Assembly: GCA_022647575.1 (NCBI GenBank)
Contig: JALCKY010000007.1
Location: 62,001 to 126,000, forward strand
Length of the DNA: 64,000 nucleotides
Direction of reading: 5' to 3'
Source of the DNA: Lachnospiraceae bacterium
GTDB lineage: Bacteria; Bacillota; Clostridia; Lachnospirales; Lachnospiraceae
Shown here: positions 26,334-35,823 of the stretch, piece after piece
Numbering within the stretch: the stretch's first letter is position 1
Layout: each line of letters opens with the position of its first letter
Position numbers and translations under genes: made by a program
The notes under the pieces: model-generated
Databases searched by the model: none
Told to the model about the DNA's origin: nothing
What the model saw: only the letters and a program-made list of their open reading frames with translations

Positions 26334-27305
26334 ATGTCTGCATTAATTGAAGTTAAGCACTTAAAGAAATATTTTGATGTTTCTTCCGGTTCACTTCATG
26401 CAGTAGACGATGTCTCGTTTTCAATTCAGGAAGGAAAAACAATGGGGATAGTTGGTGAATCCGGATGCGGAAAATCAACTCTTGGAAGAACGCTGATACA
26501 TTTACTTGAATCAACGGATGGACAGATCTTTTTTCAAGGCAGAGATATCACCAAGGTAAAGAACAGTGAATTAAAGAAACTCAGAGAACAGATGCAGATT
26601 GTTTTTCAGGATCCGTATTCTTCTTTGAATCCTCGCATGACAGTAGAGAATGTAATTCAGGAACCATTAAAACGCTCTAAAAAGTTAAGCAAGGAAGAAT
26701 TGAGCAGTGAAACACAGCGGATTATGGATGTTGTCGGTATTGAAGCAAGACTTCGCCTTGCTTATCCGCATGAATTAGATGGTGGCCGGAGACAGCGCGT
26801 AGGAATAGGACGTGCACTTGCACTTAATCCCAAATTTATTGTCTGTGATGAGCCGGTTTCAGCTCTGGATGTATCAATTCAGGCTCAGGTATTAAATCTT
26901 TTGAAAGAATTGCAGCAGAAATATGGATATACTTTTGTATTTATAACACATAATCTTTCTGTCGTAAAACATATTTCAGATGATATCTGCGTTATGTACT
27001 TGGGACAGCTTGTCGAGACCAGTCCGTCAAAGGAATTGTTTAAGCATCCCATTCATCCATATACAAAGGCATTACTGTCAGCTATTCCTTCTATTGATAT
27101 TCATAATCAGAATAAACGAATTACATTGAAGGGAGAGATAACATCTCCGATCAATCCGGGTGAAGGATGCAGATTTGCAGCACGCTGTCCTTATGTGAAA
27201 GAGGCTTGCCATAAGCATCAGGAACTGAAAGAGATATTGCCAAACCACTTCGTCTCCTGCTGCAGGGCAGAAGAATTAAATGATTTGACGGAGAAGAAGG
27301 CATAA
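26334..27305 (+). CDS. ABC ATPase, DppF type
   Basis: 323 residues behind AAAGGAG. Walker A GESGCGKST, Q-loop VFQDPYSSLNP, Walker B FIVCDEPVSALD. The signature reads LDGGRRQR rather than LSGGQ, a variant common in Firmicute DppF/OppF. The C-terminal Cys motif CRFAARCPYVKEAC is present. Last core transporter gene; the MBL gene starts 2 bp later. Confidence 0.93.
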   Translation: MSALIEVKHLKKYFDVSSGSLHAVDDVSFSIQEGKTMGIVGESGCGKSTLGRTLIHLLESTDGQIFFQGRDITKVKNSELKKLREQMQIVFQDPYSSLNPRMTVENVIQEPLKRSKKLSKEELSSETQRIMDVVGIEARLRLAYPHELDGGRRQRVGIGRALALNPKFIVCDEPVSALDVSIQAQVLNLLKELQQKYGYTFVFITHNLSVVKHISDDICVMYLGQLVETSPSKELFKHPIHPYTKALLSAIPSIDIHNQNKRITLKGEITSPINPGEGCRFAARCPYVKEACHKHQELKEILPNHFVSCCRAEELNDLTEKKA

Positions 27306-27307
27306 GG

Positions 27308-28183
27308 ATGAACGAACTGGATTTCTATTCTCATACAAAAATAAACGAAAATCTATATCAAATAGTAGAAAGCTATGCACCATGCACGGATCCCGGTTTA
27401 GGGAATGGTAGCCGTTTCAATATATATGTTGTAATCGGTATGGATAAAATTGCCGTTATTGATGCAGGACTCGGAGCAGTGGACGGTCTGCGCAAATATA
27501 TAGAAAAGAATCTTCCGATTGAAAACAAACCAATCGAATGTTATTTAACGCATGCACATCCGGATCATGTAGGCGGTTCAATGCTTTTTGAAAGAATATT
27601 CATGCATCCGGGAGAACTGTGGGATCTGGAATGGAATACAAATATAGAACGGCGTTTGAGCGATCTTGAACTTTTCGCGGATTACAGAGAGGATGTTCAG
27701 ACATTCTGCAAAGTGCATTGTGTTCCTCGTCTTACTGAAGAAAGAATTAATCTGATAGAAGATGGAGAAAGGATTGATTTAGGTGAAATTAGCCTGAAAG
27801 TAATTAGAATACCGGGGCATACGCATGGTTCGGTCGGGTATTATAACGAAAAGGAAAATTACATTTTGAGCGGCGACTGTCTTCAGATATTGAATTCATA
27901 CAGCGGTGGAATAGATGCCCTTAAAGAATACTATCTGCAGCTGAACAAATTTATAGAATCAATGCCGGCTGATTTGCAGATCGGAAGTGGGCATGATGCT
28001 TTGATTCATACAATGGATGTACCGAAATGGATGCTGCAGGGGCTTGATGATGTAATTAGCGGAAGAAACCTTGAGAAGGACGTCCCTAGACCTAGCCGAT
28101 TCAAAATGACGCACGATAAGAAAAAAAATATGATGCATTTTGTCGGAGACATTAAAGTTGTATATGATCAGAACTGTATGTAG
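27308..28183 (+). CDS. Metallo-beta-lactamase-fold hydrolase (copy 1)
   Basis: 291 residues, starting 2 bp after the ABC ATPase gene, with AAGGCATAAGG as ribosome site. The metal motif THAHPDHVGG (HxHxDH) is intact, followed by VIRIPGHTHGSVGYY and LSGDCLQ, which supply the later His and Asp ligands, and GSGHDALIHT near the end. No signal peptide, so cytoplasmic. MBL-fold proteins hydrolyse lactones, thioesters, phosphodiesters or other bonds, so the substrate is open. It resembles the copy at 31385-32263 in its opening (NELDFYSHTKINENLY vs NGFDFYSYEKLNSRLY). Confidence 0.85.
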   Translation: MNELDFYSHTKINENLYQIVESYAPCTDPGLGNGSRFNIYVVIGMDKIAVIDAGLGAVDGLRKYIEKNLPIENKPIECYLTHAHPDHVGGSMLFERIFMHPGELWDLEWNTNIERRLSDLELFADYREDVQTFCKVHCVPRLTEERINLIEDGERIDLGEISLKVIRIPGHTHGSVGYYNEKENYILSGDCLQILNSYSGGIDALKEYYLQLNKFIESMPADLQIGSGHDALIHTMDVPKWMLQGLDDVISGRNLEKDVPRPSRFKMTHDKKKNMMHFVGDIKVVYDQNCM

Positions 28184-28194
28184 AAGGAGAAAAA

Positions 28195-29544
28195 ATGGGA
28201 AATCTGAAAGTCGGTGCTTCAAAGAAGTGTATATCTCCAAAAGAGGATATGCTGCCGTCTCCGCAGGCTGTATTGAACGGCGATGCGCAGTATACCTGGG
28301 TACGCAAGGACATCTATGTCAGAGCCATTGCAATTGATAATGGAAAGAAAAAACTGGTTTTTATTGTGACGGAAACAAACAATGCGAATGTGCTGACCAT
28401 ACGTAAAGAAGTAGCGAAAAAGAATAATATTCCGGAAGAAAATGTATTTATGTGCAATAGTCATAACCATTCAGCAACAAATACGCTGGATCTTGATTAT
28501 CACAATACTGACTGGGATCATGACGTACCTGAAGTCGTCTTTAAATACAGCAAATATGTCATGGATCTGGAAATTCAGTGTGCAAATGAAGCTTTTCAAA
28601 ACATGCAGCCTGCCCGTTATGCATATGCCACGGGAAACAGTTATATCAACTGCAATCGTGACGAGGAATTAAATAATGGACGGTGGATATTTGGAAGAAA
28701 TTTTGAACGTCCAAGTGATAAGACATTAGCCATACTGAAATTTGAAGATATGGAAGGACATTTGATTGCAGCATTGATGAATTATGCAGTGCATGCCACC
28801 ATGTGCTTTCGTGTAAAAGATGAAAATGGAAATATGTGTGTTTCAGGTGATCTCGCCGGCGATATATGTGAATTCATGGAGGAAGCATATAGCAAAGACA
28901 ATGCGGTTGTGGCATGGACGATTGCAGCCGCTGGAAATCAGACAGCTATTCTGGAATTCTTTCATGAATATCATCCGGATGGGACATATGTTCCGGATGA
29001 GAGATATAATCATTATTCCGGAACGTATATGTGGAAACTCTGTGAGCATCTTGCACAGAAACAGGGAATGGATGCTTTAAAAATTATGAGCGGCATGACG
29101 AAGACCCATGATGATATGAAAATTGAAGTGGTTGATCGTCAGCTGCAGGTTCCAGGGACAAAGGTTGAGGGATTTGGATTTGAACAGCTTTGTGATGATA
29201 GAAATATCGATGAGAGCAAAATCCATAATGTAGATGATGATAAGATCTATAATCTGCGGCTGAAACTGATTACATTGGATGATATTGCACTATTTGGTGT
29301 CAATTTCGAGTTTATGTGTGAAAGCGGACTCCGAATCAAAGAGAAGTCACCACTTAAGAATCTCATGATTATTACCTGTGCAGATAAGAGCATTGAAGGT
29401 GCACCATATCTTGTCGATAAATGGGGATATGAACATCATACTCCATCCTATTACCGCAATGGCGTAAGAGACGCAATGACTGAAGAGGTTTCTACGGAAG
29501 CATTAATGGAAATGTTTGAAGAAAGACTGCGCAGGGAAGATTGA
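28195..29544 (+). CDS. Neutral/alkaline ceramidase-like protein without signal peptide
   Basis: 449 residues behind AGAAGGAG. The N-terminus MGNLKVGASKKCISPKE and the metal-type motif MCNSHNHSATNT match the neutral ceramidase N-terminal family, in which His residues of a SHTHSGP-like motif bind zinc. AAAGNQT and later GVNFEFMCESG also fit. True ceramidases are secreted and about 650 residues with a C-terminal Ig-like domain; this one is shorter and has no signal peptide, so it acts inside the cell, perhaps as an amidohydrolase on an imported small molecule. Substrate unknown. Confidence 0.75.
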   Translation: MGNLKVGASKKCISPKEDMLPSPQAVLNGDAQYTWVRKDIYVRAIAIDNGKKKLVFIVTETNNANVLTIRKEVAKKNNIPEENVFMCNSHNHSATNTLDLDYHNTDWDHDVPEVVFKYSKYVMDLEIQCANEAFQNMQPARYAYATGNSYINCNRDEELNNGRWIFGRNFERPSDKTLAILKFEDMEGHLIAALMNYAVHATMCFRVKDENGNMCVSGDLAGDICEFMEEAYSKDNAVVAWTIAAAGNQTAILEFFHEYHPDGTYVPDERYNHYSGTYMWKLCEHLAQKQGMDALKIMSGMTKTHDDMKIEVVDRQLQVPGTKVEGFGFEQLCDDRNIDESKIHNVDDDKIYNLRLKLITLDDIALFGVNFEFMCESGLRIKEKSPLKNLMIITCADKSIEGAPYLVDKWGYEHHTPSYYRNGVRDAMTEEVSTEALMEMFEERLRRED

Positions 29545-29560
29545 AAAGAAGGAGGCATAG

Positions 29561-30409
29561 ATGCTCACGAAATTATTTCCAATGGTTCAGATAAAAAAAA
29601 ATATATGGGAAATAGATGAGTTTGATCTTGCAAGTATTTTTCTGATTATTGGCAGTGAGAGAGCTATGATGATTGACTGCGGGATGGGTGTTGGTGATCT
29701 TAAAGGTGCAGTTGAAATGCTTACGGATAAACCGCTTACGGTTGTTATTTCTCACTCCCACCCCGATCACACAGGCAACGCACGTCAATTCAGAGAAATA
29801 TGGATGAATCCAAAAGACAAAAATGATTCGATACCTTTTGAATTGAAAAGAAGAAGGGAAGATACATGGTGTGTTGCCCTGCGCCAGGGAGGTAATTATC
29901 CATACGATATTGATACGGATCTTCGCGAACCGACAGAGCCTGTTCCGGTTATTCATGATTTGACAGATGGTCAGGAGTTCGATTTAGGAGATCGGATTAT
30001 CAGGGCATATGAATGCCCTGGGCATACAAAGGGAGAAATGGTTTTCTTAGATGCTACGGATCGCATGCTTTTTGCAGGGGATGCACTCAATTATAATTTG
30101 CAGCTAAGGCAGGAGCCGATTGAAACAGATGTCCGTTATTTGGAAAAAATCAAGGATATGAAAAATCAGTATGATGGAATCTGGAATGGGCACCATGATT
30201 TCAGACCGCTTGGCGCGCCTCTTGGTGAAGATTGTCTGGACAATGTTATTGATCTTTGTCATCAGCTCCTTGACGGAACATACAGCCCGGTAACGGTAAA
30301 GAGCTTTTGGGGACCGTGGTCTGGCAGACCTGATGTTACAATGATCTGCAAAGGCAAGAATTATCTTGGATGGAATCCTGAATTGATTTACGACAAGGAT
30401 GCAGAATAA
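29561..30409 (+). CDS. Metallo-beta-lactamase-fold hydrolase (copy 2)
   Basis: 282 residues behind AAGGAGG. Metal motif SHSHPDHTGN is intact; AYECPGHTKGEM and LFAGDALNY supply the remaining ligands; WNGHHDFRPLG is the last His region. It differs from copies 1 and 3 in its opening (LTKLFPMVQIKKNIWEID) and its insert around residues 80-125, so it probably has another substrate or step. No signal peptide. Confidence 0.85.
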   Translation: MLTKLFPMVQIKKNIWEIDEFDLASIFLIIGSERAMMIDCGMGVGDLKGAVEMLTDKPLTVVISHSHPDHTGNARQFREIWMNPKDKNDSIPFELKRRREDTWCVALRQGGNYPYDIDTDLREPTEPVPVIHDLTDGQEFDLGDRIIRAYECPGHTKGEMVFLDATDRMLFAGDALNYNLQLRQEPIETDVRYLEKIKDMKNQYDGIWNGHHDFRPLGAPLGEDCLDNVIDLCHQLLDGTYSPVTVKSFWGPWSGRPDVTMICKGKNYLGWNPELIYDKDAE

Positions 30410-30429
30410 AGCAGTTATACGGAGGATAT

Positions 30430-31398
30430 ATGAACAATATACTTCTGAAGCATACAGATTTACTGATCAGCCCACTTGCATTTGGAACTGCACAGTTTGG
30501 CAATAAATATGACAAGCAGCAGTCTTTTCACTTTCTTGATGCCTATGTTGATGCAGGTGGGAATTTAATAGATACGGCCCTTGCTTATTCTTCTTCCATC
30601 AGTGATGAAAGCCGTAGTGAAAAAATTATCGGTGAGTGGATGTCAAAGCTAGGAAATCGAAATCATGTCGTTTTAGCCACAAAAGGGTGCCATCCGCGTT
30701 ACTGGGATGAGAATCTGCCGCGTTTTTCAAAGAAGGATCTATTTAAAGATATAGATCAGAGTCTGAAAAACTTGAAAACGGATTATGTGGATTTATATTG
30801 GATACACAAAGATGACCCGACAAAGCCTGTTGACGAAGTCCTCGATGGAATGAATGAAATCGTTAAGAGCGGGAAAGCCAGATTTATTGGAATTTCCAAT
30901 ATGGCGGCAGATAGAATGGATTTATCATTAAATTACATGAAATCTCATTCGTTTGCACCGATTATTGCAAGTCAGATTCTTTACAGTGTTGCGCAGATTA
31001 ATATGGAAAACCGTTATGATAAACAGGGTGTTGCTATGACACATGAAGAGTATGCCTATTATGAAGAACAGGATCTTACGGTTTTTGCATATGCTTCACA
31101 GGCTCATGGTTTTTTTGCAAAGTATGCATCAGGAGGAGAAGATGCTCTCGCAGATGGTCTAAAATCAGAATATCTGAATGATTATAATGCCGCAATGTGC
31201 TTCAGGCTTCAAAAGATTGCACAGGAAAAAGGGGCTTCAATTACACAAATTGCAATTGCTGCACTGGTTCAGCGAGGGGACTTTTTTACTGTTCCGATTA
31301 TCGGATGTTCAAGTGAGGCACAGCTGAAGGAAACAATAAAGGGTATGGAGATCACTCTGACGCAGGAGGACTTGGATTATATTTATGAACGGGTTTGA
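30430..31398 (+). CDS. Aldo/keto reductase
   Basis: 322 residues behind ACGGAGG. AKR features: FGTAQFGNKYD, GNLIDTALAYSSS (catalytic Asp/Tyr region), VVLATKGCHPRY (Lys) and YVDLYWIHKDDP, then GKARFIGISNM. An NADPH-dependent carbonyl reductase or the reverse dehydrogenase. Overlaps the third MBL gene by 14 bp, hence the same operon. Confidence 0.88.
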   Translation: MNNILLKHTDLLISPLAFGTAQFGNKYDKQQSFHFLDAYVDAGGNLIDTALAYSSSISDESRSEKIIGEWMSKLGNRNHVVLATKGCHPRYWDENLPRFSKKDLFKDIDQSLKNLKTDYVDLYWIHKDDPTKPVDEVLDGMNEIVKSGKARFIGISNMAADRMDLSLNYMKSHSFAPIIASQILYSVAQINMENRYDKQGVAMTHEEYAYYEEQDLTVFAYASQAHGFFAKYASGGEDALADGLKSEYLNDYNAAMCFRLQKIAQEKGASITQIAIAALVQRGDFFTVPIIGCSSEAQLKETIKGMEITLTQEDLDYIYERV

Positions 31399-32263
31399 TT
31401 TTTACTCATATGAAAAACTAAATAGCAGACTATATGTTATTCATGAAAAAATAGGCTGCAATTGCTATAACATATTCGTTGCCACAGGCAGCAGGAAAAG
31501 TGTGGCTTTTGATGCCGGTATGGGATTCACAAGTGATCTTCGAAATTATATAGAAAGAAATATTGCAGTTCATCATCCAATAGAATGCTACTTAACACAT
31601 GGAGACATTGATCATATTGGAAGTGCAGTTTTGTTTGATTCATATTATCTGAATCATCGCGACTATCCGCAATTGAAGTACCATTTGAACCCGGAAAGAC
31701 TTTTTGCAGAAACCGGAAAATTCTGTGGGAATGATCCGAACATTATGTCCTTTATACACGAAAATTATGTCCATAAAGAAGATTTTGAAAAGAATGTCAG
31801 AGACATTAATAATGGGGATACAATCGATCTTGGGAATATGAAATTTGAAGTCTATAAACTTCCTGGACATACTCCCGGGTCATTGGCCTTTTTCAATAGA
31901 GAGGAAAACTATGCAATTGTCGGAGATGCAATATTGACAACAAGCAGTTTTGGGAGATGTAAGGATTATCAGGAAAGTTTTGACGCATACAATTATTTTA
32001 TATCAGTTTTGCCATATGACGTTGTTTTATACAGCGGACACGGAACAAATACAGAAGGCATTTCAAGACTTCTGTATATAAAGCAGGCATTTAAAGAAAT
32101 TATAGAAGGCAGAACGCAGGGCGATGAGCATTTTACGTTAGCGTTTGATTTTTTGCCGAAAGAATTAATGGATCCTGAAGAATTCACTTATGACATGTGG
32201 TGCCATAGAACAGGTACGGCAGTCGTTCCATATAATGCGAATGCATTAAAAAAGGAGAATTAG
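31385..32263 (+). CDS. Metallo-beta-lactamase-fold protein (copy 3), altered metal motif
   Basis: 292 residues; the ATG at 31385 lies inside the end of the reductase gene. Fold motifs are THGDIDHIGS, VYKLPGHTPGSLAFF, IVGDAILTT and YSGHGTNTEG. The first motif is HxDxDH instead of HxHxDH, so the second metal ligand is Asp; this occurs in some MBL subfamilies and could change the metal or reaction. Same N-terminal pattern as copy 1, so these two are likely paralogues by duplication. Confidence 0.83.
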   Translation: MNGFDFYSYEKLNSRLYVIHEKIGCNCYNIFVATGSRKSVAFDAGMGFTSDLRNYIERNIAVHHPIECYLTHGDIDHIGSAVLFDSYYLNHRDYPQLKYHLNPERLFAETGKFCGNDPNIMSFIHENYVHKEDFEKNVRDINNGDTIDLGNMKFEVYKLPGHTPGSLAFFNREENYAIVGDAILTTSSFGRCKDYQESFDAYNYFISVLPYDVVLYSGHGTNTEGISRLLYIKQAFKEIIEGRTQGDEHFTLAFDFLPKELMDPEEFTYDMWCHRTGTAVVPYNANALKKEN

Positions 32264-32264
32264 C

Positions 32265-32921
32265 GTGAGAATGTTTTATGAACTTCCAATGGCAAATTTA
32301 TCGAATGCAGAAATGATAGAGAAAATGCGTATTCGTGAACTTGTTGAATTTGATCGATATTGCTGTGATTATGGCCATAAAGAGGAGGAGAGAAATCTTT
32401 GGTGGGAAGACGGCAAGCTGTTTACAACATGGTTTAATGGCAGTATCAGTGATTATATAGGCAATCCGACAGTTGCACCCAAACCGGCTCCTGCAGATGG
32501 GCCCAGAGAGGCACATGGCCATCGGATTAATAATACGGTCGTTTGGCTGAAAGAGAGCCGTGCCATTGCAGAAATGCTATGCATTCTCAGCTTCCGGAAT
32601 AAACTGGCATGGGAATGGATGGATACGCAGTGCTGGTGCCGCATGCATTATCGTGTGGAAAAAAGAGATGGGGTATGGAAAATATGCTATTTTGAAGGTA
32701 TTTATGAAAAAGATCGAATGGATCCTGTTTTTCAGGACAGCACTTTTAAAATTCCGAGAGAAGAACTTTTTCAGTTCAGACCAATTAATTGGAACATGGC
32801 TGTACGAAGAGGAGTCTTTCTTGGTGGCATGAAAAATTCCGAAAAATGGGCAGGTGCTGATAAACCTGAAACATTGCAGAGGTTATATGAAGAAAGCTCA
32901 AAATGGATAGGACTTGAATAA
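32265..32921 (+). CDS. Possible NTF2/SnoaL-like protein of the island operon
   Basis: 218 residues from GTG at 32265 behind AAAAAGGAGAA (or ATG at 32271). The pattern of an opening helix (AEMIEKMRIRELVEFDRYCCD, seen as helical), long curved strands with HRINNTVVWLK, and WCRMHYRVEKRDGVWKICY resembles the NTF2-like fold used by SnoaL cyclases, dehydratases and some degradative enzymes. This is a fold guess. It is the last gene before the MATE gene and, by spacing, the last gene of the operon. Confidence 0.5.
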   Translation: MRMFYELPMANLSNAEMIEKMRIRELVEFDRYCCDYGHKEEERNLWWEDGKLFTTWFNGSISDYIGNPTVAPKPAPADGPREAHGHRINNTVVWLKESRAIAEMLCILSFRNKLAWEWMDTQCWCRMHYRVEKRDGVWKICYFEGIYEKDRMDPVFQDSTFKIPREELFQFRPINWNMAVRRGVFLGGMKNSEKWAGADKPETLQRLYEESSKWIGLE

Positions 32922-33013
32922 GAAAGATTGGCGAGTAGATGAATGCTAAAATAACGACTGATTTTACAGAGGGAAACATTAGAAAGCAAATGATGAAATT
33001 TGCAGTCCCTCTG

Positions 33014-33021
33014 TTTTTTTC
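33014..33021 (+). repeat. Left 8-bp target site duplication of the IS
   Basis: TTTTTTTC here equals 34537-34544 and both flank the element. 8 bp is the usual ISL3 target duplication. Confidence 0.85.
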
Positions 33022-34536
33022 GAGGCTTCACTACTTTGTGTGGGTAGAAAAGCCATCCGCTAACTAAATAAATTGAAAACCACCTGCATCCGTGGTAATG
33101 TAGAAGTTCCTACACCAAAACATTCCAAGGAGGATGCAAGTGGTCTCTACTTCTACATTATGCAAAAATCTTTTAAATGTCAAGAACATCATGATTGAGG
33201 ATGTAAAACTTTGGACGGACAAAGATACAGTTCGCCATCTCACAATCAATGCTAAGCCATACAAGAAAGATCAAAATCGTTGCCCTATTTGCGGAGCAAA
33301 GTGCCCGGGCTACGACACTGGCCGCATCAGCAGATCTTGGCGAGCCCTTGATTTTGGTGGCGTCATCGTACAGATCGTTGCAGACACCTCGCGCATTGAA
33401 TGTCCGCACCATGGCGTCCATGTCGCCAGTGTGCCTTGGGCTTATCCCGGCTCTCGCTTTACTAAAGAGTTTGAAACCAGTACCGCTTGGCTGGCAACGC
33501 AGCTCAATAAGAGTGCTGTTGCCAAATATATGCGTATCTCATGGGATACCGTCGGCAAAATCATTTCCCGCGTCCGTGAGGACATCGAACCGAATCTTAA
33601 GAGCCGTTTGGATGGGCTAAAGGAAATCGGCATTGATGAGACCAGCTACCGTAAGGGACATAAGTACATCACGGTCGTCGTGAACCATGCGACCAATACC
33701 GTTGTATGGGCACATAAGGGACACGGCAAAGCCATCCTGACGCTATTCATGGAAGAACTGACGAAGGAGCAGCGAGAATCCATCCGGGTCGTCACTGGCG
33801 ACGGTGCAAAATGGATTACATCCTGTGTTGAGAAATATCTGCCGAACTGCATCCGTTGTGTCGATGCCTTTCACGTGGTGGAATGGGCGATGAAAGCACT
33901 CGACAATGTCCGCCGTCAAAGCTGGCATGAAGCAAAATCTGTTGCCGAAAGTTATGGCAAGCGACGGAAAGGCCATCCCAAAGCAGCTGATGAAGAATAT
34001 GCAGCAGCTTCCGCCGCCAGGCAGCGATCTCAGGATATCAAGGGATCAGCTTATGCTTTAGGCAAAGCACCTGAGAACCTTACTACGACGCAGGAAGCCA
34101 AACTGGAAATGATACAGCTTTCGGATAACCGGCTTTACCGCGCGTATAAGCTGAAAGAAATGCTGCGGCTCCTATTGAAGATGACTAATGTGGATACTGC
34201 TGAAGGTGAACTGACACGCTGGGTGAAATGGGCACGGCATTGCCGGATCCCTGAGTTTGTTGAACTGCAACGAAAGATTATGCGGCACAAGGATCATATC
34301 CTCAATACCATCCAGTTGCAGGTAAGCAACGCTAGAATCGAGTCCACAAACAACAAGATTAAGCTGATTATTCGACGCTCGTTTGGCTTCCGGAATATCC
34401 AGAATATGCTCGACATGGTACTGCTCGTTTGCTCCAACTTAAACATCCCACTGCCGAACCGTCCATAATTCCATATAGAATAAGATCGGGCCGATATTTC
34501 AGATTAGTTTTTACCCACACAAGCTAGTGAAGAGCC
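33022..34536 (+). mobile_element. ISL3-family insertion sequence, 1515 bp
   Basis: Imperfect terminal inverted repeats of about 25 bp: the left end begins GAGGCTTCACTACTTTGTG and the right end, read inward, GGCTCTTCACTAGCTTGTG, with 20 of 25 positions equal. One transposase gene fills it. Flanked by the 8-bp duplication TTTTTTTC, so the borders are exact. Length and single gene fit ISL3. Confidence 0.9.
33134..34468 (+). CDS. ISL3 family transposase
   Basis: 444 residues from ATG at 33134; a GTG at 33140 is better spaced from AAGGAGG and may be the true start. The N-terminus has the zinc-finger pattern CPICGAKCPGYD and ECPHHG. The DDE region shows EIGIDETSYRKGHKY (first Asp), VTGDGAKW and CVDAFHVVEWAM (second Asp), and SNARIESTNNKIKLI (Glu). 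The frame is intact, so the element may be active. Confidence 0.92.
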   Translation: MQVVSTSTLCKNLLNVKNIMIEDVKLWTDKDTVRHLTINAKPYKKDQNRCPICGAKCPGYDTGRISRSWRALDFGGVIVQIVADTSRIECPHHGVHVASVPWAYPGSRFTKEFETSTAWLATQLNKSAVAKYMRISWDTVGKIISRVREDIEPNLKSRLDGLKEIGIDETSYRKGHKYITVVVNHATNTVVWAHKGHGKAILTLFMEELTKEQRESIRVVTGDGAKWITSCVEKYLPNCIRCVDAFHVVEWAMKALDNVRRQSWHEAKSVAESYGKRRKGHPKAADEEYAAASAARQRSQDIKGSAYALGKAPENLTTTQEAKLEMIQLSDNRLYRAYKLKEMLRLLLKMTNVDTAEGELTRWVKWARHCRIPEFVELQRKIMRHKDHILNTIQLQVSNARIESTNNKIKLIIRRSFGFRNIQNMLDMVLLVCSNLNIPLPNRP

Positions 34537-34544
34537 TTTTTTTC
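34537..34544 (+). repeat. Right 8-bp target site duplication of the IS
   Basis: TTTTTTTC, identical to 33014-33021. Confidence 0.85.
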
Positions 34545-35823
34545 TAACCTTTTACAGGCAGTTTATAACATGGTTGACATGATTGTTATCGGTCAGTTCG
34601 TAGGAAAAACAGGACTCTCTGCAGTGTCAATCGGAGGTGATGTTCTTAACCTTCTGACGTTTCTTGCCATGGGATTTTCCAATGCCGGCCAAATCATCAT
34701 TGCTCAGCATTTAGGGGCGGGAAGACAGGCAAAAATTGGAAAAATTGTAGCAAACTTATTTACTTTCCTTATTGCGGGCGCTCTTATTATGAGCATCGTA
34801 TGCTTTAATATGAGAAATTCTATCCTTTTATGGATGAATACTCCGGACGAAGTATGGAATTACGCACTTGACTATGTAACGACATGTATCCTGGGTCTTG
34901 TTTTTATCTATGGATATAATGTAGTCAGTGCAGTTCTGAGAGGTATGGGTGATTCCAGGCACCCTTTCATGTTTATAGCGACAGCAGCCATTATAAACCT
35001 TGTTCTTGACCTTGTTTTCGTTATTAATTTCCATATGGCGGTCTTTGGGGTTGCACTGGCAACGGTTATTGGGCAGGGGATAAGTTTTATATGGGGTCTT
35101 GCTTTCCTTATCTGTAAACGTCGGGAAATGGGGCTTTCTATGAGTTTGAACAGCTTTATTCCTGACCGTATTATACTTGGGATGCTTATGAAACTTGGAT
35201 TCCCGATGGCTATAAAATCGGCATCTGTCACTTTCTCGAAATTGTTTGTTGATTCGTGGATAAATTCATATGGCGTTGTTGCATCCAGTGCATCCGGCAT
35301 AGAGAGCAAAATGAATGTTATTAGCAATCTTTTTGCAAATGCAATTAATATGGCATGCAGTACTATGATTGGTCAGAATGTTGGAGCAGAAAAGTATGAC
35401 AGAGTACCTAAGATCATGAAATCGGCATTTGCAATTGTTTTTACGATAGCGCTGATGTTATCTTTTATTGTTATTTTCTTCCCGAAAATGTTATTTGGTA
35501 TATTCACATCTGACAACGAAGTGATAAACGCATGTATGCTGATGATTCCTTTGATTGTTTTGATCTTTATGGGAAGTGCGGTACGTTCGCCAAATAATGG
35601 GCTAATTGATGGAAGCGGGAACTTTAAACTGAATATAGTCGTTGCGTTATTTGATGGAATCATTAATAGAATCGGCTTCGGATTATTATTTGGTCTGGCT
35701 ATGGGAATGGGATGGATTGGATTCCTATATGGTGATGCTGTGGCAGGATTTACACCGTTACTCATTGGTAGCATTTACTATTTTAGTGGAAAATGGCGCA
35801 CAAGGAAGTACATTATTAAATAG

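Larger units (their letters stand above)
32939..35823 (+). pseudogene. MATE efflux transporter split by an insertion sequence
   Basis: The ATG at 32939 opens MNAKITTDFTEGNIRKQM and runs to PLFFS at 33021. The frame resumes exactly at 34545 as NLLQAVYNMVDMIVIGQFVG and goes to 35823. Removing the insertion plus one 8-bp duplicate rejoins the frame without a gap to give about 453 residues, the normal MATE length, with 12 membrane segments. The C-terminal part alone still has an ATG at 34570, but lacks the first helix. The insertion is recent, since both parts stay open. Confidence 0.88.
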
